Below are positions 1 to 8,388 of a DNA stretch of 26,173 nucleotides, piece by piece. Within the stretch, counting starts at the first letter, position 1. Every line of letters begins with the position of its first letter. This DNA is from Segatella salivae DSM 15606. GTDB taxonomy: Bacteria > Bacteroidota > Bacteroidia > Bacteroidales > Bacteroidaceae. The notes beneath the pieces were generated by a model, which made no database searches, had not been told where the DNA came from, and saw only the letters and a list, made by a program, of their open reading frames with translations. The position numbers and the translations under genes were made by a program. The stretch is from the NCBI RefSeq assembly GCF_000185845.1, contig NZ_GL629647.1, forward strand, positions 498,846 through 525,018, written 5' to 3'.

Positions 1-112
1 ATTCCTTTTACCTTAATATAACAGAGTAAAATAACCGATGCAAATTTAAGGAAAAATAAGCATAAAAGAAAGAAAAAAGTTCAAATAATTCTCCTATCAA
101 TTAAAATTACTG
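1..112. other. non-coding left edge upstream of tamB
   Basis: I see no coding sequence in this A-rich stretch. A minus-strand TAAATTTG (48 down to 41) resembles a Bacteroidetes -7 element, so a divergent gene may begin just outside the left edge. No matching -33 element lies at the usual distance, so this is weak. Confidence 0.3.
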
Positions 113-120
113 TATTTTTG
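113..120 (+). promoter_or_regulatory. -7 promoter element of tamB (TATTTTTG)
   Basis: Exact match to the Bacteroidetes primary-sigma -7 consensus TAnnTTTG, followed by CA. It lies 26 nt before the CTG proposed as the tamB start, the same distance as for other genes here. I see no clear TTTG -33 partner. Confidence 0.5.
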
Positions 121-146
121 CAATACAATTATATCACAGACACAAA

Positions 147-3100
147 CTGAAGAAACTCAAACATATTGTCAATGCCTTAATATGGACCTTGACAGGACTA
201 TATTTTGCGCTTATAATATTGCTACATATACCAGCAATAAAGAGTTGTATTGGCACTGAAGTGAGCCATGTTCTGGTAGAGAAGATTGGCACAAAAGTTA
301 ATATTGGCTCTATAAATTTAGGTTTTTTGAATCGTGTTATCATTGATGACATCCTCATCTATGACCAAAATGGTCAAAAACTTCTAACCTCTTCACGTGC
401 ATCAGTCAAGATAGATTTGATACCACTACTTGAAGGTCGCATCTCAATTTCATCCGCACAATTGTTTGGTGCCACAATAAAAGCCTACAAACTTACAGCT
501 GAATCAAAACCCAACTACCAATTTATCCTTGACTCGTTAGCATCAAAAGAATCTACTCAAAAAAATGAACTTAACTTCCGAATTGGTTCACTTATTATTA
601 GGAACGGACAACTAAAATACGACCAAAAAGATATAAAAGCTGCTCCGAACAAATTGGACTTGAAGCATCTTAACGTATCAGATATCAGTGCGCACATTAT
701 TCTTAACGAACTAACAAACGACAGTCTTAATCTCGCAATCAAGAAACTCTCCTTTAAAGATGCTTGTGGTTTGAATCTTGTTTCACTCTCTTTGAAGCTT
801 GAAGCAAACAGACAACAGGCACTTTTGCGAAACTTTAACTTACAATTACCAGGGACCAAGCTCTATATTAAAGAGGGAATAGCGAGTTATTCATTTGAAT
901 CAGATAAACTTCAACTACCTTCTTTACAGTACTCCTTAGCCCTTGAACCCTCCGTTATACGCCCTGCGGATTTGTCTTTTATAATTCCTGAACTACGCAA
1001 TTTTAAGAACAAGATTGATCTTTCGTTAGCTGTTAGTGGAACAAGTACTTCTACTCGCATCACCAATCTACAAGTTAGTGGACGCAGTATTTATCTTTCA
1101 GCAAATGGTTCTATTAGTAATTGGCAGTTAAAAGCACGTTGGATTGCTGATATTAACAGCCTTACTATGCAGGCGGATGGCATCAAATTTATCAGTGAAA
1201 ACTTAGGGCATAAAATGAACATCCCTATTGAAATTACGCGTTTAGGAAACATAAAGTTTAAGGGAAGCATTGGAGGTTACGGCAAAGATATTGCCATGAA
1301 AGGTGCGCTTTATACTGATAATGGAGCTGCAAAACTAACAGTTGGCCTACATAAGAATAGTTTTAATGGACGTATTGAGACCTCCGGAATAAACTTAGGT
1401 AAGATTATAGATAACGCCCAATTAGGCATAATTGCTGCAAAACTCAATGCAAGTGGTAAAGCTGAAACAGGAAATCTTAAGATAAAGGCAAACGGAAAGA
1501 TTGATAGATTGGATTATAACCAATATTGTTATCACAATATCAATATCAATGGGGTTATTCAAAAACAAAACAAACAAATGAGTTTCAATGGTAAACTCAA
1601 TATCAATGATCCCAATGGTAAACTACAACTTAATGGTGATTTCAGTAATATTGGACGCTATCCCAAAATGAATCTCACTGCAAGTATAGTTAAATTTAAT
1701 CCTCATGCTTTAAAACTGACCAGTAAATATCCATCGACTACGTTTTCATTGGATGTCAAAGCAAACATCAGTGGACGAAACCTTAACACAACAAATGGAA
1801 TTATTGTGCTGAATAACTTTAAGATGTTATCTCCTAACAACAATTATGAGCTCAAAGAATTAAAGCTTGAAGCTGGTCAGGAAGACCATAAACATGTTGT
1901 TACTATGCAAAGCGATTTCGCACAAATACAACTCGTTGGGCACTATAGTTATGCTACTTTGCCCAATAGTATCGCAAATATTATAGCCAGCAAACTCCCT
2001 ACTCTTCCTGGACTTCCACACATGAAACCTACAAAAGATAATGAGTTTGTTTTGCAAGGAGAAATCAACAAAAGCGATTGGTTACAGAAATTATTTGGTG
2101 TATCATTAGATTTAGAGCAACCAGCAAAGCTGTCTGTATCTGTTAATGACCACCAACGACAGATGAATCTCAAAGCGATTCTACCATCATTTACGTATGA
2201 TGGCAATCATTTTGAACAAGGCTTTATCAACCTTTCTTCACCTTCTGATACACTAAAAGCAAACATTCGGGCACATAAAATCTCTGAAAATGGGAAAGGA
2301 ATCTATTGGGATATACAGGCTAAAGCAGCTGACAACAAGCTGAATTCTGTGCTTACTTGGAATAATCTTAACGGCAAAAAGATTTATGGTTCCTTAGATA
2401 CTGAGACCAACTTCTTTAAGAAAGAAGGTCATGATGCAGCACATATCAACGTACACTCTTCTAAGATTTTTATTGATGGTACGACATGGATTGTTCAACC
2501 TTCAGATATCATCTATCAAGCGAAGGACCTCACTATCGACCATTTTGCTATTACTCATGGTGATGAACATATTATCATTGGAGGACGTGCAACGCCATAT
2601 TTGAAAGACTCTGTTACTACAGAACTCAAGAATGTTGATATCGCATATATTCTTAATCTCGTCAATTTCCACTCAGTTGAATTTAGTGGGAAGGCAACAG
2701 GAAAAGCCAATATAGCAGCTGCTTTCGGTAAACTCTCGGCCTCAGCAAAGCTTGAAGTCAATGATTTTCGATTCGAAGAAGGTCGAATGGGCACACTATT
2801 CGCTGATGCTAAATGGAATGAAAAGGAAGGTCAAATCGATATTGATGCGCTAGCAAAAGATACAACTTCAAACCTTCTTACAAATATATTGACGCCCATA
2901 GAAACAAAGATTACAGGCTATATATCCCCCAAAAAAGATTATATTGAACTGAATATAGGAGCTAATGGCACACGCGTTGAATTCTTAAAAACATTCTGTA
3001 GCAGCTTTATTGATCGTGCCGACGTGTTTGCAAATGGCAATATTCAAGTAGCAGGTCCACTCAGTAATATCAATCTCACGGGTGATGTTACGGCAAATGG

Positions 3101-4595
3101 AAGCCTACATCTCAGTGCATTAAATACCACATACACACTTAAAGATGTACATATTCATGCCATTCCCAATGAGATTCACCTTGTCAATGACACGGTAAAT
3201 GATCGAGACGGCCATTTAGGAATTGTAAATGGAGTGTTATATCATCAGCATCTTACAAAGATGAGTTATGATATTCACATAGCAGCAAATAACTTATTAG
3301 CCTATGATACGCATTCATTCGGCGACAATACGTTTTATGGAACCGCTTATGCTACAGGAAAATGTGACATCCGTGGCAAAAGTGGTGAAGTCACAATAGA
3401 CGTCAATGCAACAGCAAACGAAGGTAGTCAGATGGTCTATAATGCAGCCAGTCCGACTGCTATCACTAAACAAGAATTTATCCATTGGAATGATCGCGAT
3501 AGCTTAATTATGCGTGCTCTTCATCCAAAAGAACAACGACAAGAAGCACCCGAAGCAGATATTCCTTCCGACATGCACATTAATTTCTTGGTTAATGTCA
3601 CCCCTGATGCCACACTGAAGCTGATTATGGATCCCTCAAGTGGCGATTATATAGCCCTTAATGGCAGTGGAGGTCTACGAGCTACCTACTATAATAAAGG
3701 CAACTTTGATCTCTATGGCAATTATCTCATCGATCATGGCATATATAAACTAACAATACAAAATGCCATAAAGAAAGACTTCCAGTTTATTCCTGGAGGG
3801 ACAATTAGCTTTGGTGGTGATCCCTATGCAGCTGCTTTGAAACTCAAAGCACAATATACTGTACAAGGAGTAAGTTTGAGTGATCTTAATCTTGGACGCA
3901 GTTTCTCGAACAATAACATTCGAGTGAATTGCCTAATGGATATCACAGGAACTCCTGCTTCGCCTAAAATTGACTTTGGATTAGACCTGCCAACAGTAAA
4001 CAACGACGCTAAACAGATGATATTAAGTCTCATCAACAGCGAAGAAGAGATGAACCAACAAGTGATTTATCTCTTGGCTATTGGGCGATTCTATATGCAA
4101 GGTAATAACAACGCTGCAGCCGAAACAGGTCAAAGCCAAACAAGTTTAGCGATGCAAAGTTTGCTTAGTGGTACGGTAAGTCAACAGATAAACAATGTTC
4201 TCAGCAATGTTGTTAACAACTCAAACTGGAACTTTGGTGCCAATATTTCTACGGGAGATGAAGGCTGGAACAATGCAGAATATGAAGGAATACTTAGTGG
4301 TCGTCTGCTAAACAACCGCCTTTTGTTCAATGGTCAGTTTGGTTATCGGGACAATGCAAATGCAACAACAAGCTTTATTGGTGACTTTGACCTCCGTTAT
4401 CTACTCTTCCCTAATGGTAACTTCGCTATACGCATGTATAATCAAACCAATGATCGCTACTTCACTCACAATAGTTTGAATACTCAAGGAATCGGGCTGA
4501 TTCTTAAAAAGGACTTTAACAACTTGAAAGACCTGTTTAGAAGAGAACGAAATAAGATTATCATTAATGAAACAAATAATCATAAACAACCCTAA
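147..4595 (+). CDS. tamB: TamB-family translocation/assembly module protein (DUF490)
   Basis: A very long protein (about 1480 residues) with one N-terminal membrane helix (LYFALIILLHIP) and then repetitive beta-rich sequence. This is the layout of TamB/AsmA-like bridges that span the periplasm and help outer-membrane protein or lipid delivery. The last roughly 400 residues (about 1050-1420) look like the conserved TamB C-terminal domain, with glycine-rich strands such as GNYLIDHGIYKLTIQN and GGTISFGGDPYAA. The first in-frame ATG/GTG/TTG is a TTG at 189, which would cut into the membrane helix. The frame stays open to 105, and a CTG at 147 followed by KKLKH gives the basic start (M-K-K-L-K type) I expect of Bacteroidales relatives. 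It also sits 26 nt after a TAnnTTTG element, so 147 is preferred. Family assignment is solid; the start is inferred. The gene appears monocistronic. Confidence 0.85.
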   Translation: MKKLKHIVNALIWTLTGLYFALIILLHIPAIKSCIGTEVSHVLVEKIGTKVNIGSINLGFLNRVIIDDILIYDQNGQKLLTSSRASVKIDLIPLLEGRISISSAQLFGATIKAYKLTAESKPNYQFILDSLASKESTQKNELNFRIGSLIIRNGQLKYDQKDIKAAPNKLDLKHLNVSDISAHIILNELTNDSLNLAIKKLSFKDACGLNLVSLSLKLEANRQQALLRNFNLQLPGTKLYIKEGIASYSFESDKLQLPSLQYSLALEPSVIRPADLSFIIPELRNFKNKIDLSLAVSGTSTSTRITNLQVSGRSIYLSANGSISNWQLKARWIADINSLTMQADGIKFISENLGHKMNIPIEITRLGNIKFKGSIGGYGKDIAMKGALYTDNGAAKLTVGLHKNSFNGRIETSGINLGKIIDNAQLGIIAAKLNASGKAETGNLKIKANGKIDRLDYNQYCYHNININGVIQKQNKQMSFNGKLNINDPNGKLQLNGDFSNIGRYPKMNLTASIVKFNPHALKLTSKYPSTTFSLDVKANISGRNLNTTNGIIVLNNFKMLSPNNNYELKELKLEAGQEDHKHVVTMQSDFAQIQLVGHYSYATLPNSIANIIASKLPTLPGLPHMKPTKDNEFVLQGEINKSDWLQKLFGVSLDLEQPAKLSVSVNDHQRQMNLKAILPSFTYDGNHFEQGFINLSSPSDTLKANIRAHKISENGKGIYWDIQAKAADNKLNSVLTWNNLNGKKIYGSLDTETNFFKKEGHDAAHINVHSSKIFIDGTTWIVQPSDIIYQAKDLTIDHFAITHGDEHIIIGGRATPYLKDSVTTELKNVDIAYILNLVNFHSVEFSGKATGKANIAAAFGKLSASAKLEVNDFRFEEGRMGTLFADAKWNEKEGQIDIDALAKDTTSNLLTNILTPIETKITGYISPKKDYIELNIGANGTRVEFLKTFCSSFIDRADVFANGNIQVAGPLSNINLTGDVTANGSLHLSALNTTYTLKDVHIHAIPNEIHLVNDTVNDRDGHLGIVNGVLYHQHLTKMSYDIHIAANNLLAYDTHSFGDNTFYGTAYATGKCDIRGKSGEVTIDVNATANEGSQMVYNAASPTAITKQEFIHWNDRDSLIMRALHPKEQRQEAPEADIPSDMHINFLVNVTPDATLKLIMDPSSGDYIALNGSGGLRATYYNKGNFDLYGNYLIDHGIYKLTIQNAIKKDFQFIPGGTISFGGDPYAAALKLKAQYTVQGVSLSDLNLGRSFSNNNIRVNCLMDITGTPASPKIDFGLDLPTVNNDAKQMILSLINSEEEMNQQVIYLLAIGRFYMQGNNNAAAETGQSQTSLAMQSLLSGTVSQQINNVLSNVVNNSNWNFGANISTGDEGWNNAEYEGILSGRLLNNRLLFNGQFGYRDNANATTSFIGDFDLRYLLFPNGNFAIRMYNQTNDRYFTHNSLNTQGIGLILKKDFNNLKDLFRRERNKIIINETNNHKQP

Positions 4596-5328
4596 CTATA
4601 AGGTTATCGACTATATAACTCTATAAAAATATCATGATAAAAAAATACTCTTGACTCAACAAGACTTTTGATAGTCTTGGAAAAAATAGAGTAACTCATG
4701 GAAAACGAAATTTTATTTGTGGTGCAAAATCTAATCAATAACAACTTGAAAAGAATGATGAAATAAATCAACAAAATGCCTTTGTATTTACGACTAAATT
4801 CTATTCTGTTCAGAATATGCCATAAAAGACAAAACATAGTAACTACCTATATATTAGGAGTTTATATGTTTTATCAAATAATATCGCACCGAATAGAAAA
4901 TGAAACGCCCCATTTTGCTGCATAAAACCTATCAGATTACCTTCTAAAAGCAATGCTATCATTACTTCTTTTACATCAAATACAAGCACGATTAGGCTGT
5001 AATTAACTCAAAAAGCTTATGAACAAAGTAGATAAAAGCCCAAAATAAGTATCTAAACTACCTTTCTCTCGGCTTATATTCCCTTATTTCAGATATTACA
5101 AGGAGTGTTTTTTTTAAGAGATTTTCTTACAAGAATCAGCAATAATACAGAATCATTCTACCCTATAGAAAAATACAATCCTACATCTTTTTATAAGTGA
5201 ACGTTATCATATTTGACAGAAATACAAAAAGAAAATTATTGGAGATTACTTAGAACTCACATTTAATTCTAATGAGGAACACCTTATCTCACGCCTCAAA
5301 CATGTAGGAAATGATATTATCAAAAGGC
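4596..5328. other. 733-nt gap without genes between convergent tamB and lysozyme genes
   Basis: Both flanking genes end here. I found no open frame with recognisable protein character; the longest is a minus-strand frame of 77 codons with low-complexity hydrophobic sequence. Two small hairpins are visible: 4660-4679 (7-bp perfect stem) and 4841-4862 (8 bp with one bulge). No exact promoter element was found. A -7-like CATATTTG near 5207 has one mismatch. Confidence 0.5.
4660..4679. terminator. possible stem-loop downstream of tamB
   Basis: CAAGACT and AGTCTTG form a perfect 7-bp stem with a 6-nt loop, 64 nt after the tamB stop. No T run follows on the plus strand (an A run does), so a role as a classical intrinsic terminator is doubtful. 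On the minus strand a T run comes about 10 nt after the stem. Confidence 0.25.
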
Positions 5329-6189
5329 CTACCACTTGTTACGCCCAATAGTCATTTGTTTAAGATCGTAATAGCTTCCGTTATATATATTGAAGTCAAC
5401 ATATCCTTTTATTCCAGGAAGTCGTCCTGCATCTGTATGCTGCCAAAACTTCCAAGGGCCCTTATACTCCACCTTATCTACATAATAATGTGCTATCCAA
5501 TAAGGATAATCATTAAACACTGGCGCTGAAAGATAATTCTGTTTGAACTTATAATACGTGTAGATAATAGGTTTTACATGATATTTATCCTCTACTATGT
5601 GAAGCCAAGTGAGTACATCACGCTGAAACTCTTCAACGCTTTTATCTTTTGGTTTATGCTCAATATCAAGCACAGGTGGTAGATCTCCATCATTGAGATG
5701 TACCTTATTTAAAAAGAAATGAGCTTGATCGCGCGCAGAAGACTTATTACTCCAGAAGTGATATGCACCTCGAATAAACCCATAATCGCCTGCACTTTGG
5801 TAGTTTTTATAAAAGTTTTTATCAAGTTTTCCAGCCCCTTCAGTACTTTTTATAATAATAAACCTGATGGGACACCCCTCTATCATTGCATTAGATAGAC
5901 GTTCCCAATCAATATCAGCTTGGTAATGAGAGATATCGATACCATGATTTTCATAGCCATCCGGATATTTAGCATCACCATAAAGAGCTCTCCATCGGAA
6001 ACCAGTTGGGCTTACAAAGAAATAATAGAAACACCAAACATAGAGTGCAACCATACCCACTGCCCCCAATATAACAGCCCATTTGGGATAACGTCGAAAG
6101 AAAGAACGACGCGAACGCCTACACCTCCGCTTACTTTTCGTATGCAAGGTTTGAGTAGTTTTCTTATTGGAGGTTCGCCTCGTACCCAT
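5329..6189 (-). CDS. GH25 family lysozyme, N-terminally membrane anchored
   Basis: A 286-residue protein. Residues 1-34 are strongly basic and are followed by one membrane helix (about 37-59), predicting a type II anchor with the enzyme outside the inner membrane. The rest is a glycoside hydrolase 25 (Chalaropsis-type muramidase) domain, which cuts the MurNAc-GlcNAc bond of peptidoglycan. Visible family marks are GIDISHYQ (Asp85), the catalytic DxE of VLDIE (Asp175, Glu177), WQHTDAGRLPGIKG and the closing VDFN Asp. Length and order are normal for Bacteroidetes GH25 proteins, and no key residue is missing. It lies downstream of pfp on the same strand, 88 nt away, with a large hairpin between. 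Expression may come from its own weak promoter in that hairpin or from read-through. The role (wall remodelling versus attack on other cells) cannot be told from sequence. Confidence 0.9.
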   Translation of the reverse strand: MGTRRTSNKKTTQTLHTKSKRRCRRSRRSFFRRYPKWAVILGAVGMVALYVWCFYYFFVSPTGFRWRALYGDAKYPDGYENHGIDISHYQADIDWERLSNAMIEGCPIRFIIIKSTEGAGKLDKNFYKNYQSAGDYGFIRGAYHFWSNKSSARDQAHFFLNKVHLNDGDLPPVLDIEHKPKDKSVEEFQRDVLTWLHIVEDKYHVKPIIYTYYKFKQNYLSAPVFNDYPYWIAHYYVDKVEYKGPWKFWQHTDAGRLPGIKGYVDFNIYNGSYYDLKQMTIGRNKW

Positions 6190-6202
6190 GTTTATTAAGA
6201 AA

Positions 6203-6250
6203 CATATAGGGGATAAAATCTATTTTTCAAAGATTTTATCACCCTATATG
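6203..6250 (-). terminator. long hairpin between pfp and the lysozyme gene
   Basis: The arms 6203-6221 and 6231-6250 pair over 19 bp with a single bulged base and a 9-nt loop. It starts 27 nt after the pfp stop and ends 13 nt before the lysozyme ATG. It can act as the pfp terminator or as a leader hairpin limiting lysozyme expression. Only a short T-rich run (GTTTCTT) follows it on the minus strand, so termination strength is uncertain. The loop side contains AATCTTTG (minus strand, 6235 down to 6228), one mismatch from the -7 consensus. Confidence 0.6.
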
Positions 6251-6277
6251 ATTATTTTTGTTGTCAATCAGGATTGA

Positions 6278-7918
6278 TTATTCCTGCTCAAGTTTCAATG
6301 TTTTGGTTGGCTGATCACACACTTCAGCTGGTCCCCAATATTGAATTGGACCAGGATAAACATATTCTGTATTCATAGCCCATTGGTCACGGTTTGCAGC
6401 AAAAGCCTTGAATGGCTTACCATCAAGTTCAACCAACGCCTTACGAATAACTGGTTTCATCTCACCATTGCGTCTTTCCATGTTCATCATCATAGTGATT
6501 GGCACACCACCAGCTCTCCATTCGTCAGTCTTTGCTGTGGTATTCTTGATGATTGCCATATAACCAGTTTTACCATTTGCAACAAGTTGAGCTGCACTTG
6601 TTCCCAAAGCATAGCAGTAATCTGCATCAAAATTAGAAGGCGCAGCACATCTACCTTCATAACCAAAGAAGTGATGTTGAGGTGCAAAAGAGCCTTTATA
6701 CTTACCTTCTTTAGCCCACTTTTCAAGCTTAGCTCCTACCATTTCAGAGAGCAACTTCTCTGTTTCTATCAATGAAACCTGTACATTTCCATGAGGATCA
6801 CGGTCAAGACTCAACTGACGAGCAACTCCTTCAGGAAGGGTTTCAAATGTAGCTGCATTCTCTTTTGAAAGATGTTCAAGGATATATGCCCGCTGTGCGT
6901 CTTTATCAAGGTCCTTATAATCAGAACCATGAGCAGCAAGAAGGTCATTTAACTCTTGAATCAAGCGACCAATAGCAGGGATAAACTCTATCAATCCCTC
7001 AGGAATGAGGACTACACCAAAGTTATTTCCTTGCTCTGCACGATGTGCAACAGCCTTAGCAATGTTTTCAACAACATCGTTTAATGTCAAGTCTTTAGCT
7101 TCTATTTCCTCTGAAATAAGACAAATATTTGGTTGGGTTTGGAGTGCACATTCAAGAGCAATATGAGATGCAGAACGTCCCATTAACTTAATAAAATGCC
7201 AATATTTGCGAGCAGAATTGCAATCGCGCTCAATGTTACCGATAAGCTCTGAATAAGTCTTTGTTGCGGTATCGAAACCAAAAGAAGTCTCAATTTGGTC
7301 ATTCTTTAAGTCACCATCAATAGTCTTTGGACAACCGATAACCTGTACACCATATTTCTTTGCAGCATAATATTCTGCCAAAACACAAGCATTTGTGTTA
7401 GAATCGTCACCACCAATAATAACAATTGCCGAGATATCCAACTTGCGAATGATCTCAAGACCCTTTTCAAATTGGTCTTCCTTTTCTAACTTTGTACGAC
7501 CTGAACCAATCATATCGAAGCCACCAGTATTACGATATTGATCAATAAAATCTGATGTTATTTCAATATATTCATGGTCAACAAGACCACCAGGACCCAT
7601 CAAAAAGCCATAAAGACGATTCTCTGGATTCAACTTCTTCAGTGTATCAAAGAGACCACTAATTACGTTGTGTCCACCAGGGGCTTGACCTCCTGAGAGA
7701 ATAACACCCAGATTAAGTTTCTTGTTGTTGGCTTTTTCACCTGGTACGAACTCAATCAGAGGCATACCATAAGTGTTCGGGAATAACTTTTTAATTTCTT
7801 CTTGATTGTCAACACTCTTTGTTGGAGCACCCTCAACAATCTTTACTGCACCCTGAAGAGCTTTAGGTAGCTTTGGTTGATACGCAGCTCTTTCCTTTTG
7901 CAATGCACTAATTTCCAT
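6278..7918 (-). CDS. pfp: diphosphate--fructose-6-phosphate 1-phosphotransferase (PPi-PFK)
   Basis: A 546-residue long-form PPi-dependent phosphofructokinase that reversibly phosphorylates fructose 6-phosphate with pyrophosphate in cytosolic glycolysis/gluconeogenesis. The phosphate-binding loop GGQAPGGHN (76-84) is present. GGDDS (169-173) has Asp where ATP-PFKs carry Gly, and PKTIDGD (197-203) has the Lys typical of PPi enzymes. MGRSASH (246-252) is the fructose-phosphate site. Length fits the clade that includes plant PFP and many Bacteroidetes enzymes (about 550 residues). The ATG at 7918 is preceded by a TAnnTTTG element 54 nt upstream, a longer leader than for most genes here. The gene is divergent from the small gene at 8112 and precedes the GH25 gene. 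Assignment to PPi rather than ATP rests on the two motif residues and is well supported. Confidence 0.96.
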   Translation of the reverse strand: MEISALQKERAAYQPKLPKALQGAVKIVEGAPTKSVDNQEEIKKLFPNTYGMPLIEFVPGEKANNKKLNLGVILSGGQAPGGHNVISGLFDTLKKLNPENRLYGFLMGPGGLVDHEYIEITSDFIDQYRNTGGFDMIGSGRTKLEKEDQFEKGLEIIRKLDISAIVIIGGDDSNTNACVLAEYYAAKKYGVQVIGCPKTIDGDLKNDQIETSFGFDTATKTYSELIGNIERDCNSARKYWHFIKLMGRSASHIALECALQTQPNICLISEEIEAKDLTLNDVVENIAKAVAHRAEQGNNFGVVLIPEGLIEFIPAIGRLIQELNDLLAAHGSDYKDLDKDAQRAYILEHLSKENAATFETLPEGVARQLSLDRDPHGNVQVSLIETEKLLSEMVGAKLEKWAKEGKYKGSFAPQHHFFGYEGRCAAPSNFDADYCYALGTSAAQLVANGKTGYMAIIKNTTAKTDEWRAGGVPITMMMNMERRNGEMKPVIRKALVELDGKPFKAFAANRDQWAMNTEYVYPGPIQYWGPAEVCDQPTKTLKLEQE

Positions 7919-7972
7919 AATTTGTTAGTTTTTTATTTTTTGAATAACTAATTTTCTCCATTTGAACAGCTG

Positions 7973-7980
7973 CAAAAATA
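7973..7980 (-). promoter_or_regulatory. -7 promoter element of pfp (TATTTTTG)
   Basis: Minus-strand match to TAnnTTTG, followed by CAG. A TTTC at 8004 down to 8001 lies 20 nt upstream, a near match to the -33 TTTG at the right distance. This makes it one of the better-formed promoters in the window. Confidence 0.6.
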
Positions 7981-7985
7981 CGGCT

Positions 7986-8004
7986 TTTCCATGAATTATG
8001 GAAA
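7986..8004. promoter_or_regulatory. dyad (possible operator) inside the pfp promoter
   Basis: TTTCCAT and ATGGAAA form a perfect 7-bp inverted repeat around GAATT, 19 bp in all. It fills the spacer between the putative -33 and -7 elements of pfp, where a bound dimer would block RNA polymerase. A regulator role is inferred from position only; it could also be a chance palindrome. Confidence 0.35.
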
Positions 8005-8075
8005 TAAAAAAGCATAAAACAAGAATGGAACAAAACTTTTTCTGCATTATATGCACTACTTATCTTATTTTTAAT

Positions 8076-8083
8076 TATCTTTG
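8076..8083 (+). promoter_or_regulatory. -7 promoter element for the 8112-12172 gene run (TATCTTTG)
   Basis: Exact TAnnTTTG match, 28 nt before the ATG at 8112. It falls inside a longer open frame that starts at 7998, which argues against that upstream start. No clear -33 element is seen. Confidence 0.5.
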
Positions 8084-8111
8084 GCATGTAGAAATAACAA
8101 ATAAGATTAAT

Positions 8112-8381
8112 ATGGCAAATAAACGTACATTGAAAAGGTCTATCAATTATATTTGTGGAGACTTGTTTGCAGAAGTAGCAGCAACATCTTTGTATAATAA
8201 AGATGTAAAACAAGAAAATGTTGATGCATTACTAACATCTATCCTCAGAGTTCATAATGACTTTATACGCCGTGTATCTCATCCCGAGCCAGGATTAGCA
8301 CCAAAAGCTTATTATAAAGCAATTATTGAAGACTTCAATAAACAAGCCATTGAGATTATAGACCACATTCAGAATTTATAG
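8112..8381 (+). CDS. small conserved-looking protein of unknown function (89 aa)
   Basis: The frame is open from an ATG at 7998, but those first 38 codons are Cys/aromatic-rich and unlike a protein start. The preferred ATG at 8112 gives MANKRTLKRSINYICGDLFA and follows a -7 element by 28 nt. The protein is soluble, predicted mostly helical, with a basic N-terminus and an acidic C-terminal helix. From memory it resembles short hypothetical proteins common in Bacteroidales; I cannot name a domain. It ends 7 nt before the acyltransferase gene, so the two are likely cotranscribed. Function is unknown. Confidence 0.7.
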   Translation: MANKRTLKRSINYICGDLFAEVAATSLYNKDVKQENVDALLTSILRVHNDFIRRVSHPEPGLAPKAYYKAIIEDFNKQAIEIIDHIQNL

Positions 8382-8388
8382 AAAAAGA

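Noticed and set aside
4604..4837. Minus-strand open frame of 77 codons in the tamB-lysozyme gap
   Set aside because: Low-complexity, hydrophobic Phe/Leu/Ile/Lys-rich translation typical of AT-rich spacer, with no promoter or family resemblance.
6264..6277. Palindrome TCAATC-AG-GATTGA type site right after the pfp stop
   Set aside because: Six-base arms with a two-base gap are short, and no flanking features support a function.
6341..6775. 144-codon plus-strand frame opposite pfp
   Set aside because: It is a shadow of the strongly supported pfp gene, with Cys/His/Ser-rich translation and no family marks.
7998..8111. Longer start (ATG 7998) for the 89-residue protein
   Set aside because: It would overlap the pfp promoter dyad and the gene's own -7 element at 8076, and the added 38 residues do not look like a protein start.
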